Notes under the pieces: generated by a model
What the model saw: the letters and a program-made list of their open reading frames with translations, nothing else
Database searches by the model: none
What the model was told of the DNA's origin: nothing
Part shown: piece after piece, positions 26,592 to 36,356 of the stretch
Position numbering within the stretch: the stretch's first letter is position 1
Layout of the letters: every line of letters begins with the position of its first letter
Position numbers and translations under genes: made by a program
Assembly (NCBI GenBank): GCA_937901455.1
Contig: CALDIA010000088.1
Coordinates: 22,394 to 86,393 of the forward strand
Source: an uncultured Bacteroidales bacterium
Lineage (GTDB): Bacteria > Bacteroidota > Bacteroidia > Bacteroidales > WCHB1-69
Reading direction: 5' to 3'
Length of the DNA: 64,000 bases

Positions 26592-29192
26592 CTAATCGTT
26601 AAGGAGACGGAGTACTTCGACAACAGCATCGGGCAGGCCGGCGGGGTTCTTGCCACCGGCAGTGGAGAGGGAGGGTTGTCCACCGCCACCGCCTTGTATC
26701 AGTTTCCCAGCTGCACGCACTAATTTTGGAGCTTCATAGCGGCCCACCAAGTCGTCTGAGATGGCGACCACTAAGTTAGGTTTATTGTCGCAGACACTGC
26801 CCAGCACCACTACGCGGTTTGGTTCTGTGCGCAGCTTGAAGGCGGCATTGCGCAGTATCTCGCCGCTATAACTGCTGATATTGGAGATGACGTGCATGCC
26901 GTTCACTTCTTGTGCTGTGGCGGACATCTCTTTGCAGAAGGCAGCTATTTGCTGTTGCTCAAACTCCTCTATCTTCTTGCGGTAGGCAGCGTTGTCATCG
27001 ATGAGCCTCTGTATGGCCTGTGGCAGGTTGGTGGTATTGAGAGCCTCTTTCATCTGTTTGATAAGGTTTTGGTTTTCATACATCAAGGCCTCGGCTGTAG
27101 TGCCGGTAACTGCTTCTATACGGCGCACGCCGGCGGCAATGGCACCCTCAGACACGATCTTGAAGAGTCCGATATTGCCTGTGGCGGATGTGTGTGTGCC
27201 ACCGCACAACTCTATGGCTTTGCCGAACTGGATAACACGGACGGTATGGCCATATTTCTCGCCAAAGAGGGCGATGGCTCCCATGGCCCGGGCTTCGTCA
27301 ATGGGCACATCCAAGTGCTCCTGCAAGGGAATGTTCTCGCGAATCATCCGGTTTACTATCTGCTCTACCTGGACTAACTCCTCATCGGTTACCTTCGCAA
27401 AGTGGGAGAAGTCAAAGCGCAACCGATCAGCGGTGACTAATGAGCCTTTTTGCTCTACATGGGTGCCTAACACCGTGCGTAAGGCATGGTCAAGGAGGTG
27501 TGTGGCAGAGTGATTGTTGGCTGTGGACTGTCGCTTGTCTGTGTCAATGACTGCTGTAAACTCGCCCGTGAGGTTCTCCGGCAAGGTGGTGGACAAGTGT
27601 ATGATGAGGTTGTTCTCTTTGATGGTGTTGAAGATAGCTACTTTCTCATTCACATTTTCCAAGTGGCCAGTGTCACCTGCCTGACCGCCACCCTCGGCAT
27701 AGAAGGGCGTTTTGTCGAGTACTATTTGAAAAAAAGTCTTGTTCTTGGCTGTGACCTTCCGGTATTTGAGTATGTGGCATGGACAATTATACTCATGATA
27801 GCCCACGAAGGTGGTCGGTTCATTGCGCTCAATCAGGGTTACCCAGTCGTCGGTGGTCACTGCGGCCGCCGCCCGTGAACGCTCTTTCTGCTGACGAAGT
27901 CCCTCCTGGAATCCCTCCATGTCCACCGTCATGTTCTTTTCGGAAGCCAACAGCTGGGTAAGGTCGATGGGGAATCCGTAGGTGTCGAACAACTCGAAGG
28001 CAAAAGCACCGTCCACGATGGCCTCCGGATGGTTTTTGCAATAGTTTTCAAATTTGATGATGCCCGACTCTAAGGTCTTCAGAAAGGAGGTCTCTTCTTC
28101 TTGAATTACCTTGGTGATGAGGATGGCTTGCGCTTTCAGCTCGGGGAACTGTTGTCCCATTTGCTGCACAAGGGCATCTACAGACTTATGTATGAAGGGG
28201 GTTTTGAAGCCCAGGAAGGTGAAGCCGTAGCGGATGGCACGGCGCAAGATGCGTCGGATCACGTAGCCGGCTCCGGTGTTAGAAGGCAGCTGCCCATCGG
28301 CAATGGCAAAGCAGACAGCGCGCAGGTGGTCGGCCACCACGCGCAAGGCTATGTCCACCTCCTTGTGTTCACCGTAACGGACACCCGCATCTGCAGCGAA
28401 TTTCTGAATCAGGGGCTGGAACACGTCAGTATCGTAGTTGGACTTCTTGTTCTGAACTGCCATGCAGAGGCGCTCGAAGCCCATGCCGGTATCCACATGC
28501 TTGGCGGCTAATGGGTGCAGCTCGCCCGAGGCCACACGGTTGTATTGCATGAAAACGAGGTTCCAAATCTCAATCACTAACGGGTTGTCCTTGTTGACCA
28601 GAGAAGCACCGGGCACCTGCGCACGCTCGGCATCATTGCGCAGGTCGATGTGAATTTCCGAGCAGGGCCCGCAAGGACCGGTGTCGCCCATCTCCCAAAA
28701 GTTATCTTTTTTGTTGCCCCTCAGGATGCGATCCTCGGGAAGATGATCTTTCCAGAAATCGTATGCCTCCTGGTCGAAAGAGGTGCCGTCCTGAGTATCG
28801 CCGGCAAAGACGGTGGCATAAAGACGGCCCTTGTCTAATCTCATCACTTCGGTAAGAAACTCCCAGGCATATTCAATGGCCTCTTTCTTGAAATAGTCGC
28901 CAAACGACCAGTTGCCGAGCATCTCGAACATGGTGTGATGGTAGGTGTCACGACCCACTTCTTCCAAATCGTTGTGCTTGCCCGACACGCGGAGACATTT
29001 CTGGGAGTCGGCTACGCGGGTGTGTTCGGCAGGAGTGTTGCCCAGAAAGATGTCCTTGAATTGGTTCATGCCGGCATTGGTGAACATCAGGGTGGGGTCG
29101 TTTTTGATGACCATAGGTGCAGAGGGCACAATATGGTGCTGTTTGGATTCAAAGAATTGTAAAAAGGCGTTTCGTATTTCTGTTGAGGTCAT
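26592..29192 (-). CDS. alaS: Alanine--tRNA ligase
   Basis: 866 residues, full length. The N-terminal class II core has [20 protein letters not shown] and [17 protein letters not shown]. The editing domain carries the [11 protein letters not shown] (HxxxH) and [10 protein letters not shown] metal motifs that clear Ser- and Gly-tRNA(Ala). The C-Ala domain ends in [15 protein letters not shown]. Its promoter box lies 22 bases upstream, next to the remains of an AbiE locus. Confidence 0.97.
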   Translation of the reverse strand: MTSTEIRNAFLQFFESKQHHIVPSAPMVIKNDPTLMFTNAGMNQFKDIFLGNTPAEHTRVADSQKCLRVSGKHNDLEEVGRDTYHHTMFEMLGNWSFGDYFKKEAIEYAWEFLTEVMRLDKGRLYATVFAGDTQDGTSFDQEAYDFWKDHLPEDRILRGNKKDNFWEMGDTGPCGPCSEIHIDLRNDAERAQVPGASLVNKDNPLVIEIWNLVFMQYNRVASGELHPLAAKHVDTGMGFERLCMAVQNKKSNYDTDVFQPLIQKFAADAGVRYGEHKEVDIALRVVADHLRAVCFAIADGQLPSNTGAGYVIRRILRRAIRYGFTFLGFKTPFIHKSVDALVQQMGQQFPELKAQAILITKVIQEEETSFLKTLESGIIKFENYCKNHPEAIVDGAFAFELFDTYGFPIDLTQLLASEKNMTVDMEGFQEGLRQQKERSRAAAAVTTDDWVTLIERNEPTTFVGYHEYNCPCHILKYRKVTAKNKTFFQIVLDKTPFYAEGGGQAGDTGHLENVNEKVAIFNTIKENNLIIHLSTTLPENLTGEFTAVIDTDKRQSTANNHSATHLLDHALRTVLGTHVEQKGSLVTADRLRFDFSHFAKVTDEELVQVEQIVNRMIRENIPLQEHLDVPIDEARAMGAIALFGEKYGHTVRVIQFGKAIELCGGTHTSATGNIGLFKIVSEGAIAAGVRRIEAVTGTTAEALMYENQNLIKQMKEALNTTNLPQAIQRLIDDNAAYRKKIEEFEQQQIAAFCKEMSATAQEVNGMHVISNISSYSGEILRNAAFKLRTEPNRVVVLGSVCDNKPNLVVAISDDLVGRYEAPKLVRAAGKLIQGGGGGQPSLSTAGGKNPAGLPDAVVEVLRLLND

Positions 29193-29213
29193 AATATTAT
29201 ATGTTTAAGGCGG

Positions 29214-29221
29214 CAAAAATA
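29214..29221 (-). promoter_or_regulatory. Bacteroidota -7 box (TATTTTTG) for alaS
   Basis: TATTTTTGCCGCC on the minus strand, 22 bases before the alaS ATG. Confidence 0.6.
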
Positions 29222-29289
29222 CAACATTTTAAGATATGCCATGTCATCAGATGAACTTTCGGTAAAATAGAAAGTATAAAAAAAAGCTA

Positions 29290-29571
29290 AAGAATGTGTG
29301 TGGATGGTGTCGGCTATCAACGGTCCCTCCTCCAGCATCTCCGCCCGTGTTCAGTGGCGGTCATAGTCCAAGTCAATATCTACGGACAGACGCGGCATAT
29401 CGAATATGGTCAGGTTGATGCCCCCCTTAGAGCCAACTTCCGGCCAAGACGTTCATCTTGGTTGAGGATAGACAAAATCTCCGCCAATCGATACGCCCTA
29501 TCCAGATTGTCGCGTACAAATCCTGTCTGCTGCGATAGTTTTTCCAATTGAAACCTATCAAATACCGGCAT
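29290..29571 (-). pseudogene. Decayed AbiEii toxin gene (type IV toxin-antitoxin nucleotidyltransferase)
   Basis: From the ATG at 29571 the frame reads FDRFQLEKLSQQTGFVRDN, then LGRKLALRG, typical of AbiEii. A frameshift at the C-run 29421-29426 follows. The next frame gives INLTIFDMPRLSVDIDLDY, the nucleotidyltransferase motif with its Asp pair. A TGA then interrupts; behind it the same frame reads RAEMLEEGPLIADTI, which fits the family less clearly, and similarity stops near 29290. Only about 95 of an expected 280-300 codons remain. The ATG still overlaps the end of the antitoxin remnant as in intact pairs. The expected TA between GG and IN (GGTAIN) is missing, consistent with a 7-base loss. 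Confidence 0.75.
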
Positions 29572-30067
29572 AGCTTTCTTGTTCTAAAAACGATAAGATA
29601 TTGTCGGGTGCATAGAGGTCCCATTCCTTATGATATACATTGTTCTGCGAATCAGACTGGATGCGATCAATCCCCTGCGCCCCACCGGTCAATGCAGTCA
29701 ACAAAGGTACGTGACTAATCCGTCACCCGTACCAATGCATCCATCGGCGGTTCATTTACGCTGATGTCTAACTTGTTGGCGCAATATTGGTATGCCATCC
29801 CGTCACATTCAAACCCGTTGAAAAGCGAGCCGCTTGCAACGTATATGGTGTAGAACACCTGATGTGCAAAGTCATAGTACTTGAAAGCGGAATGATAGGC
29901 CACGCACGCTGTTGGGGTGACGTGAGACGCTATTGGAAACGGTTGACCTCCATAGCCTTTGTTTCGAGATTGACAGCTGCATACAGATTTCTGCGGACAC
30001 GTTTGACGAGACCTGCTCTGGCGTAGCGGTTCAGCGGCACCAGAGCAGAATGCTTGTTGCTCTGTCA
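29558..30067 (-). pseudogene. Decayed AbiEi antitoxin gene (type IV toxin-antitoxin)
   Basis: Three blocks in different frames together read as an AbiEi antitoxin. Block 1 (about 30064-29933): LVPLNRYARAGLVKRVRRNLY. Block 2 (about 29936-29718): PTACVAYHSAFKYYDFAHQ, then VFYTIYVASGSLFNGFE and DALVRVTD before an in-frame TAG, with SRTFVDCID reading on past it. Block 3 (29686-29558): SDSQNNVYHKEWDLYAPDN and ILSFLEQESYAGI, then TGA. Defects are a 1-base frameshift near 29933, a nonsense codon at 29715 and an internal loss near 29687. The 5' end is missing against guaA. Confidence 0.75.
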
Positions 30068-30084
30068 ATGGGATTACTCTATTA

Positions 30085-31689
30085 TTACTCCCACTCAATG
30101 GTGGCGGGCGGTTTGGAGCTGATGTCGTAGCATACGCGGTTCACGCCTTTCACCTTGTTGATGATGTCATTGGAAATCTTGGCCATGAATTCGTAGGGCA
30201 GGTGTGCCCAATCGGCGGTCATGGCGTCTGTGCTGGTCACGGCGCGCAGGGCCACGGCACGCTCGTAAGTACGCTCGTCGCCCATGACGCCCACACTTTT
30301 GATGGGCAGCAGGATGACACCTGCCTGCCAAATCTGGTCGTAGAGGGAGACCTCAATCTCGCCGTTGGTCATGTTGGCGGGCACGCCGGCGGCTAACACC
30401 TTGCGGGCTTCTTCACCGCTGAGTTTCACTTTCCAATCGCGCAGGCCCTGAATGAAGATGTCGTCGGCATCTTGGAGGATGCGCACCTTCTCTCGGGTGA
30501 TGTCGCCCAGAATACGGACGGCCAAGCCCGGCCCCGGGAAGGGGTGACGGGTGATGAGATGTTCGGGCATGCCCAGTTGTCGGCCCACACGGCGCACCTC
30601 GTCCTTGAAGAGCCACTTCAACGGTTCGCACAACTGTAGGTGCATCTTTTCGGGCAGGCCTCCCACGTTGTGGTGGCTTTTAATGACCATTCCAGTGATG
30701 CTGAGGCTCTCAATGCGGTCGGGGTAGATGGTGCCCTGCGCCAGCCATTTGGCATCCGTGATTTTCTGCGCCTCCTCATTGAAGACGTCAATGAATCCGG
30801 CACCGATGATCTTGCGCTTGCGCTCAGGCTCGGTCACACCTTCTAATTCTTTGAAGAACTTTTCGCTGGCATCCACGCCGATGACGTTCAGCCCCAAGCC
30901 TTCATAGTCATGCATCACATTTTGGAACTCGTTTTTGCGTAGCAGGCCGTGGTCCACAAAGATGCAGGTGAGGTTTTGGCCGATGGCGCGGTTCAGTAGG
31001 ACGGCGCATACGGAGGAGTCCACGCCACCGCTCAGGCCCAAGATGACGCGGTCGTTCCCAATTTGCTCTTTGAGTTCGCGGATGGTGGTTTCGACGAAGG
31101 AGGCGGGGCTCCAGGTCCGGTGGCCGCCGCAAATGTCCACCACGAAGTTCTTGAGCAGCAAGGAACCTTGTGTGGTGTGGAACACCTCGGGGTGGAACTG
31201 CACGCCCCAGGTCGGCTCGTCCTCAAACTGGTAGGCGGCAAACTCCACCTTGTCGGTGGAGGCTATTTTGCGGCAGTTGTCGGGAAGTTTAGTGATGGTG
31301 TCGCCATGGCTCATCCAGACCTGCGTGTGCTCGTAGAGACCCTGGAGCAGGGGGTTGTCGCGGTCGAAGGCGGCGAGGTTGGCGCGCCCGTACTCGCGGC
31401 TGCCGGCAGGCTCCACGCGACCGCCGTTGGTGTGAGCCATAAACTGGGCGCCGTAGCAGATACCCAACACCGGCAGACGCCTGCGGATGCCAGTGAGGTC
31501 CACCTGGAAAGCGCGCCCGTCATAAACACTGAAGGGCGATCCGCTCAAGATGACACCAATCACGTCGGGGTCATCCTTCGGAAACTTGTTGTAAGGAACT
31601 ATTTCACAAAACATGTCCAACTCACGGAGGCGCCGGCCAATCAGTTGCGTAGTCTGAGACCCAAAGTCCAGGATGATGATCTTTTCCAT
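30085..31689 (-). CDS. guaA: GMP synthase (glutamine-hydrolysing)
   Basis: 534 residues. It converts XMP to GMP using ammonia from glutamine. The class I amidotransferase half has Cys78 in LGICYGAQ with His166 and Glu168 in VQFHPEVF. The synthase half has the PP-loop [11 protein letters not shown] near 218-227 and the C-terminal dimer domain ending [18 protein letters not shown]. Length is slightly above the usual 510-525. It has its own promoter box and is followed by the decayed AbiE pair. Confidence 0.96.
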   Translation of the reverse strand: MEKIIILDFGSQTTQLIGRRLRELDMFCEIVPYNKFPKDDPDVIGVILSGSPFSVYDGRAFQVDLTGIRRRLPVLGICYGAQFMAHTNGGRVEPAGSREYGRANLAAFDRDNPLLQGLYEHTQVWMSHGDTITKLPDNCRKIASTDKVEFAAYQFEDEPTWGVQFHPEVFHTTQGSLLLKNFVVDICGGHRTWSPASFVETTIRELKEQIGNDRVILGLSGGVDSSVCAVLLNRAIGQNLTCIFVDHGLLRKNEFQNVMHDYEGLGLNVIGVDASEKFFKELEGVTEPERKRKIIGAGFIDVFNEEAQKITDAKWLAQGTIYPDRIESLSITGMVIKSHHNVGGLPEKMHLQLCEPLKWLFKDEVRRVGRQLGMPEHLITRHPFPGPGLAVRILGDITREKVRILQDADDIFIQGLRDWKVKLSGEEARKVLAAGVPANMTNGEIEVSLYDQIWQAGVILLPIKSVGVMGDERTYERAVALRAVTSTDAMTADWAHLPYEFMAKISNDIINKVKGVNRVCYDISSKPPATIEWE

Positions 31690-31718
31690 AAAGTGTAGGT
31701 TGCTGAAAAATGAAAGCG

Positions 31719-31726
31719 CAAAAATA
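31719..31726 (-). promoter_or_regulatory. Bacteroidota -7 box (TATTTTTG) for guaA
   Basis: TATTTTTGCGC on the minus strand, 30 bases before the guaA ATG. No purine riboswitch is recognisable in this short leader. Confidence 0.55.
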
Positions 31727-31780
31727 CAATAAATCTTAATTCAACAGCTCAAACCTTTCAATAGGTAATTAATTAATTCT

Positions 31781-31788
31781 TATTTTTG
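31781..31788 (+). promoter_or_regulatory. Bacteroidota -7 box (TATTTTTG) for the BASS transporter
   Basis: TATTTTTGCCGCC, 24 bases before the ATG; TTTCA at about 31756 is a weak -33 candidate. Confidence 0.55.
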
Positions 31789-31811
31789 CCGCCCGAAAAT
31801 TTTCGATTCAT

Positions 31812-32756
31812 ATGCAGGAGAAACTCAGGAGTTACGTGTTGCCCGTGGCCATTTTTTTTGGACTGTTGCTGCATAAGTGGTGCGCTCTGATTTCGTTCTT
31901 GGCCCCATACCTGGTTTTTGTCATCTTGTTTCTGAACTTTGTGGCGGTGGACTTGCGCAAAGTGCATTTCACTAATATGCAGTGGTGTATTCTCGCCTTC
32001 CAGGTAGTGGTGAGTATCGCTGCCTATTTCATTGTGACCAATACCATTCAGAACTCGCTGTTGGCCCAAGGAATCCTGATGGGCATACTCTGTCCTGTGG
32101 CCTGTTCAGTGGTGGTCATTGCCTGTATGCTCGGGGCTGACCGCCCGACGGTGACCGCCTATACGGTGATTGGTAATCTGGCCATTGCCGTGGTGGCTCC
32201 CCTCTATTTTTCCATAGTGGGAGTGCATCCCGAGCTGCCACTGTTGACATCTTATTGGATAATATTCAAAAAAATAGCGCCTACAATCGGACTGCCCTTC
32301 TTTGTAGCCCTCTTTTTGCAGATAGCCTTGCCTCGTACCCATCAGGTGTTTGCACGATATACAGGAACAACCTTTTATATATGGGCTTTTCTGCTATTCA
32401 TCACATTGGGCCAAACCATTGATTTCATTTTTCTGCACGGTGCGGGTAATGAGTGGAATATCGTTTGGCTGGCAGTGGCCTCCATGGTAGTCTGCGCCAT
32501 ACAGTTCGGCATGGGCAAGTGGATAGGTCGCCAGTTTGGCGACAGCATGGCAGGCGGGCAGATGCTTGGTCAAAAAAACACAGCTATGGGAATATGGATG
32601 GCCAACACGTTTCTCTCACCACTCACGTCCGTTTTCTTAGCTTGCTATTCGATATGGCAAAATTTGTTCAATAGTTGGCAGATTTGGTATCAAGACCATA
32701 GGAAGCCTATTTCTGAGCCATCTTCAAAAGTACCAGCGTCACCACCAGGAAGATGA
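31812..32756 (+). CDS. BASS-family (bile acid:sodium symporter-like) membrane transporter
   Basis: 314 residues with nine to ten hydrophobic segments. The pattern of LAPYLVFVILFLNFVAVDLR, GILMGILCPVACSVVVIACMLG (helix-break motif of the core domain) and the late GQKNTAMGIWMANTFL is that of the BASS superfamily. Substrates in the family range from bile acids to pantothenate and pyruvate; none can be assigned here. The last roughly 17 residues (DHRKPISEPSSKVPASPPGR) are hydrophilic and are encoded over the 3' end of the converging LptF/G gene, a 50-base overlap. Confidence 0.8.
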   Translation: MQEKLRSYVLPVAIFFGLLLHKWCALISFLAPYLVFVILFLNFVAVDLRKVHFTNMQWCILAFQVVVSIAAYFIVTNTIQNSLLAQGILMGILCPVACSVVVIACMLGADRPTVTAYTVIGNLAIAVVAPLYFSIVGVHPELPLLTSYWIIFKKIAPTIGLPFFVALFLQIALPRTHQVFARYTGTTFYIWAFLLFITLGQTIDFIFLHGAGNEWNIVWLAVASMVVCAIQFGMGKWIGRQFGDSMAGGQMLGQKNTAMGIWMANTFLSPLTSVFLACYSIWQNLFNSWQIWYQDHRKPISEPSSKVPASPPGR

Positions 32757-33837
32757 GGTTGGGAATCCAAGTGCCTAAAACTGGTGGAAGCCCGCCCGAA
32801 ACGGAGAATACGGTGGATATTTGCTGCAGAAAAATGAAGGTGAAGGCCAGCCCCATTCCGATGAAGATGTGCACACCCACGCCACGTGCGTTTTTACGCG
32901 AAGAAACACTCACTCCAAGAAAGGTCATGATGATGATACCTAATGGGTTTGAAACACGCTTGTGCGCCTCTATCTGGTAGTTGGCCACTAATGAGGATCC
33001 TCTCTTCTTTTCTTCTCTGATGAATCGGCGCAATTCTTTGTAGGTCATCGTCTCACTGATGAACACGTCCTGACTGAAATTCAGCGGAAGTACATTCAGG
33101 GTGGTGTCGATGTCATCACCAGAGGTAACATACTCTTTACCATCCACAATCTGCCTTCTGACATATTTATGCAGGTTCCACAGGCCAGTCTTCTCATTGT
33201 ATTTCATTGTCTGGGCCGTTATCTTGTCCACAACATGGTAGTCGTCAAAAGACTCATAAGTGGCAAAGTAGCCTTGGTCTTGCCGGCGGTCCCAACGTTC
33301 CACGAAGATGTAACTGTGGCTGTTGTTTTTGACATGTATGTTGGTGGTGGAGATAGCAGCCCGTCCGAAGTATTTGTATTTAAATTCATTGAGTTTGGCA
33401 TTGGTATGCGGAACCACCGAGTTGGCTAAGAATAGCGATATCAACACAATGATGAGAGAGCCGACCAGATAGGGCAACAAAAAACGGTTAAAGGTGATGC
33501 CGTTGCCCAAAATGGAGATAATCTCATTGTGCGAGGAAAGCTTAGAGGTAAACCAAATAACACTTATAAAGGTGAATAGCGGTATGAACAGATTGATGAA
33601 GTAGGGGATGAAGTTGAGGTAATAACCAGTGATGATCTCACCTACAGGCACGCCCTTGTCCATAAAGCGCTGGATATTCTCCGACAGGTCGAAAATCACC
33701 ACAATGGTCATCAGCAGGGCAATGGCATAGATTACAGAGCCGAGGAATTTTCTCAGCAAATATGCATCGAGGATTTTCCATCCAGTCTTGTTGCGGAAGC
33801 GCTCTATGTAGCTATGCCATCGGTCTCTCAATGTCAT
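32707..33837 (-). CDS. LptF/LptG-family permease (LPS export)
   Basis: 376 residues. It opens with the conserved ILDAYLLRKFLGSVIYAIAL and has the six-helix YjgP/YjgQ arrangement: three N-terminal helices, a periplasmic beta-jellyroll domain (about 140-270), then three C-terminal helices ending LIFLVVTLVLLKMAQ. With LptB and its partner it forms the inner-membrane ABC exporter of LPS. The FLANSVVPHTNAKLNEFKYK stretch is typical. Only one of the pair is present here. Which of LptF or LptG it is cannot be told safely. Confidence 0.9.
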   Translation of the reverse strand: MTLRDRWHSYIERFRNKTGWKILDAYLLRKFLGSVIYAIALLMTIVVIFDLSENIQRFMDKGVPVGEIITGYYLNFIPYFINLFIPLFTFISVIWFTSKLSSHNEIISILGNGITFNRFLLPYLVGSLIIVLISLFLANSVVPHTNAKLNEFKYKYFGRAAISTTNIHVKNNSHSYIFVERWDRRQDQGYFATYESFDDYHVVDKITAQTMKYNEKTGLWNLHKYVRRQIVDGKEYVTSGDDIDTTLNVLPLNFSQDVFISETMTYKELRRFIREEKKRGSSLVANYQIEAHKRVSNPLGIIIMTFLGVSVSSRKNARGVGVHIFIGMGLAFTFIFLQQISTVFSVSGGLPPVLGTWIPNLIFLVVTLVLLKMAQK

Positions 33838-33873
33838 CTCTCAGTTTAAGTTTAAAGTTTCATCTTATGGTTG

Positions 33874-35964
33874 TTATTCTTTTTTCAGCCATTGGTCAAG
33901 CCAGCGGAAGAACTCGCGTTGCCAGAGTATGGCGTTTTGGGGTTTTGAGACGAAGTGACACTCATCGGGGAAGAATAGGAAACGGCTGGGGATTCCTTGG
34001 ATCTGGGCCGCGTCAAAGGCCTGCATACCTTCTGTGTAGGGGATGCGGAAATCGTTTCCGCCATGGATGACCAGGATGGGTGTGTCCCAATTGCCGACAA
34101 ACTTATGAGGCGAGAAATCGTAACTTTTGGGGGTTGGGTTCTTCCAGTAGGGCCCTTCAATGTCGTGGTTGGCGAAGAAGAGTTCCTCGGTGGTGTTGTA
34201 CCAGCTTTCAAAGTTGAACATGCCGCAATGGGCGATGAAGGCCTTGAAGCGTTTTTCATGGTGTCCGGCGAGCCAATAGACGGAGAATCCGCCGAAACTG
34301 GCACCTACACAACCTAACCGGTTTTCATCGACATAGGGCTCCTTGGCGATGGCGTCAATGGCGGAGAGGTAGTCGCGCATGCACTGGCCACCGTAGTCAC
34401 CGCTGATGGCATCGTTCCACTCGCTGCCGAAGCCGGGCAGGCCGCGACGGTTGGGGGCTACCACAATGTAGTCGTGGGCGGCCATCATCTGGAAATTCCA
34501 GCGGTAGGAGAAGAACTGGCTCACGGACGACTGCGGGCCGCCTTGGCAGTAGAGCAGGGCAGGGTAGGTCTTCGTGGAGTCAAAGTTGGGTGGCAAAATC
34601 ACCCACACCAACATGTTCTTGCCGTCGGTGGTCTTCACCCAACGCTTCTCGGATCTCGCCGGCACAATCTGGTCCAGCACCTCCTTGTTGATGAAACTCA
34701 GCTGCTTCACCGACTTGTCTTTCAAGCTCACGCTGAAGATTTCTGATGGAACCGCATGCGTGGTGCGCGTCACGATGAGCCGGTCACCGCATACCTCCAA
34801 GGTGTTGTAGTCGTAATCCCCGTCGGTGAGCTGCTCGAAGGTCTTGGTGGCCAAATCCAGACAATAAATCTGGTAGGTGGCCTCCTTGCAGGAGGTGAAG
34901 AAGATCTTGCCTCCATCCGCACTCCACCCGAAGTTGGTGGCATCCTGGTCAAAACCGGTGCTGTAGTCAGTGGCCTTTTGGGTGGTAAAGTCATAGACCA
35001 TCAGGCTGTGTTTCTCCGACTCGAAACCGTCGGTTTTCATGTTCCACCACACCAGCTTGTTTCCGTCAGGAGAGAAGACGGGGTCCATGTCGTAGCCCTT
35101 GTTGTCTTCAGTCAGGTTGACCGTCTTCCGCGAAACCAGGTCGTAGAGATACAGGTCGGTGTTGGTGCTCTCGGCGAAGTTCTTGCCGATGAGTTTCTTG
35201 CAGCAATAGACCAGCTGCTTGCCATCGGGGCGCCAGGCCACCTCCTCCATGCCGCCGAAAGGCGGGTTGGGAGCGTGAAAGCGTTTCCCTTCCAACAGGT
35301 CCACTGGCTTGTCCATCTTGGGATAGTCGGCAACAAAGAGATGACTGTAGGTGCCGTCAGCCCAGTAGTTCCAGTGACGATACATGAGGTCGTCGTAGAT
35401 CATGGCGTTGGCCTCCGGCAGATCGGAATAGCGTTGTGCAATGGTAGGGTCCAGGCGCACGTTCATCGCGTAACAGACATGTTTCATGTCAGGAGCGTAG
35501 CTGAAAGAGTTGATGGCGCCATCCACATGCGTGAGTTGTTTTACATGAGACCCGTCAGGGTCGCACTCAAAAATCTGCATGCCATTATCGTCAGGGTAGA
35601 GGAAGGCAATCTTCTTGCCGTCAGGGCGCCATATCGGCTGCGCCTCGTCTGCAGCAGTGGCAGTGATACGAGTCGGCTCTCCCCCCTCAACGGGCATGGT
35701 GTACAACTCCGCATTGCCCTTGTTGGCATGGTAATCGTAGTACTTGACACTGTAAAGAAGCGTCTTGCCATCGGGCGAAACCTGCACGTCTGACAAGCGG
35801 CCGAGGTACCAGAGGATCTGCTCGTCCATCACATGCTTGGAGAAGTCCGGGACCTCGCGGTTCTCTTTGGTGATGAGCTCCGCATCTTTCCTATCCGCTT
35901 TTTTGTTCTGACAACTGGCTAAGGTCATAAAAATACAAGTTAAAAGTATGAGATTCCGTTTCAT
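33874..35964 (-). CDS. S9-family prolyl-oligopeptidase-like peptidase, lipoprotein
   Basis: 696 residues from the ATG at 35964, giving a lipoprotein signal with LASC (Cys18). The N-terminal beta-propeller shows repeated WD40-like PD40 segments (VQVSPDGKTLLYSV, PIWRPDGKKIAFLY, PVFSPDGNKLVWW). The C-terminal alpha/beta-hydrolase has the nucleophile Ser556 in GASFGGFS, Asp in HGGNDFRIPY and His in DECHFV. Such enzymes cleave dipeptides or short peptides after proline or alanine in the periplasm or on the outer membrane. The closest groups are DPP and acylaminoacyl peptidases. It has its own promoter. Confidence 0.9.
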   Translation of the reverse strand: MKRNLILLTCIFMTLASCQNKKADRKDAELITKENREVPDFSKHVMDEQILWYLGRLSDVQVSPDGKTLLYSVKYYDYHANKGNAELYTMPVEGGEPTRITATAADEAQPIWRPDGKKIAFLYPDDNGMQIFECDPDGSHVKQLTHVDGAINSFSYAPDMKHVCYAMNVRLDPTIAQRYSDLPEANAMIYDDLMYRHWNYWADGTYSHLFVADYPKMDKPVDLLEGKRFHAPNPPFGGMEEVAWRPDGKQLVYCCKKLIGKNFAESTNTDLYLYDLVSRKTVNLTEDNKGYDMDPVFSPDGNKLVWWNMKTDGFESEKHSLMVYDFTTQKATDYSTGFDQDATNFGWSADGGKIFFTSCKEATYQIYCLDLATKTFEQLTDGDYDYNTLEVCGDRLIVTRTTHAVPSEIFSVSLKDKSVKQLSFINKEVLDQIVPARSEKRWVKTTDGKNMLVWVILPPNFDSTKTYPALLYCQGGPQSSVSQFFSYRWNFQMMAAHDYIVVAPNRRGLPGFGSEWNDAISGDYGGQCMRDYLSAIDAIAKEPYVDENRLGCVGASFGGFSVYWLAGHHEKRFKAFIAHCGMFNFESWYNTTEELFFANHDIEGPYWKNPTPKSYDFSPHKFVGNWDTPILVIHGGNDFRIPYTEGMQAFDAAQIQGIPSRFLFFPDECHFVSKPQNAILWQREFFRWLDQWLKKE

Positions 35965-36008
35965 AATGAGCATGTTTATAAAAAAACCGCATCTTGATTT
36001 TGCAACGG

Positions 36009-36016
36009 CAAAGATA
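36009..36016 (-). promoter_or_regulatory. Bacteroidota -7 box (TATCTTTG) for the S9 peptidase
   Basis: TATCTTTGCCG on the minus strand, about 45 bases before the ATG at 35964. Confidence 0.6.
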
Positions 36017-36190
36017 TGTTTTTTTCCCGATAAGTGTTCAAGGAGTCTGACAATTCTGATAATAAAGCAAGCTGAAGTCGCATTTTTTGTTTTGAAATAC
36101 TGAATGCCAATCTCATTTTTGCGAGAGAATACCGAAAAGGGACCCCGCTAAATATTGCTGGCTTCCTGAAATTCAAAAAAAACTCCGCCA

Positions 36191-36270
36191 TAGGACAAGA
36201 CAAAAATTTTAGTTTGGTGCAAGTATTTGATTAAATACTTACACCCGACTGAAATTTTTGTCATGTACTA
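36191..36270. repeat. Long imperfect inverted repeat (two 38-nt arms, 4-nt loop)
   Basis: Arm 36191-36228 matches the reverse complement of 36233-36270 at 32 of 38 positions, with loop GATT. Examples of paired segments are GACAAAAATTT with AAATTTTTGTC and AAGTATTT with AAATACTT. As RNA this would be one stable rod. It has no U-tract and does not look like a terminator. It lies about 50 bases upstream of the promoter of the following surface-protein gene. A MITE-like element, a regulatory DNA cruciform or a small RNA is possible. Confidence 0.75.
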
Positions 36271-36321
36271 AGTTTCTTTTTGCATAATTCTTCATGCATA
36301 TTGTCAAATCCATATTTTTGC

Positions 36322-36329
36322 TATTTTTG
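36322..36329 (+). promoter_or_regulatory. Bacteroidota promoter (TATTTTTG) for the IgGFc-domain protein
   Basis: TATTTTTGC at 36322 with a TTG at 36301 about 18 bases before it gives a reasonable -33/-7 pair. A second TATTTTTG overlaps at 36313. Confidence 0.6.
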
Positions 36330-36356
36330 CCGATTCCGTTAACGAAAAAAAACAGC

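Larger units (their letters stand above)
29193..30084. other. 890-base region without an intact gene
   Basis: It contains only the alaS promoter and the remains of an abiEi-abiEii pair described separately. No insertion sequence ends or direct repeats are evident at its borders. The 127-codon open frame at 29715-30098 mixes two reading frames of the antitoxin remnant and is not a gene. Confidence 0.7.
35965..36356. other. Intergenic region between divergent S9 peptidase and IgGFc-domain protein
   Basis: It holds the two promoters and an 80-nt hairpin (36191-36270). The 36030-36190 part shows no recognisable gene or repeat. Confidence 0.6.

Noticed and set aside
29294..29551. 85-codon plus-strand open frame near the alaS promoter
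   Set aside because: It is antisense to the AbiEii remnant and shows no domain.
29715..30098. 127-codon open frame as a gene of its own
   Set aside because: Only part of it matches AbiEi; the N-terminal portion is out of the true frame and overlaps guaA. It is treated as part of a pseudogene.
34756..35793. 345-codon open frame on the plus strand
   Set aside because: It runs antisense through the S9 peptidase, whose propeller and hydrolase motifs are clear on the minus strand; the antisense product has no recognisable family.
36191..36270. Long hairpin as a rho-independent terminator
   Set aside because: No T-run follows on either strand, the stem is AT-rich and far longer than needed, and both flanking genes diverge from it.
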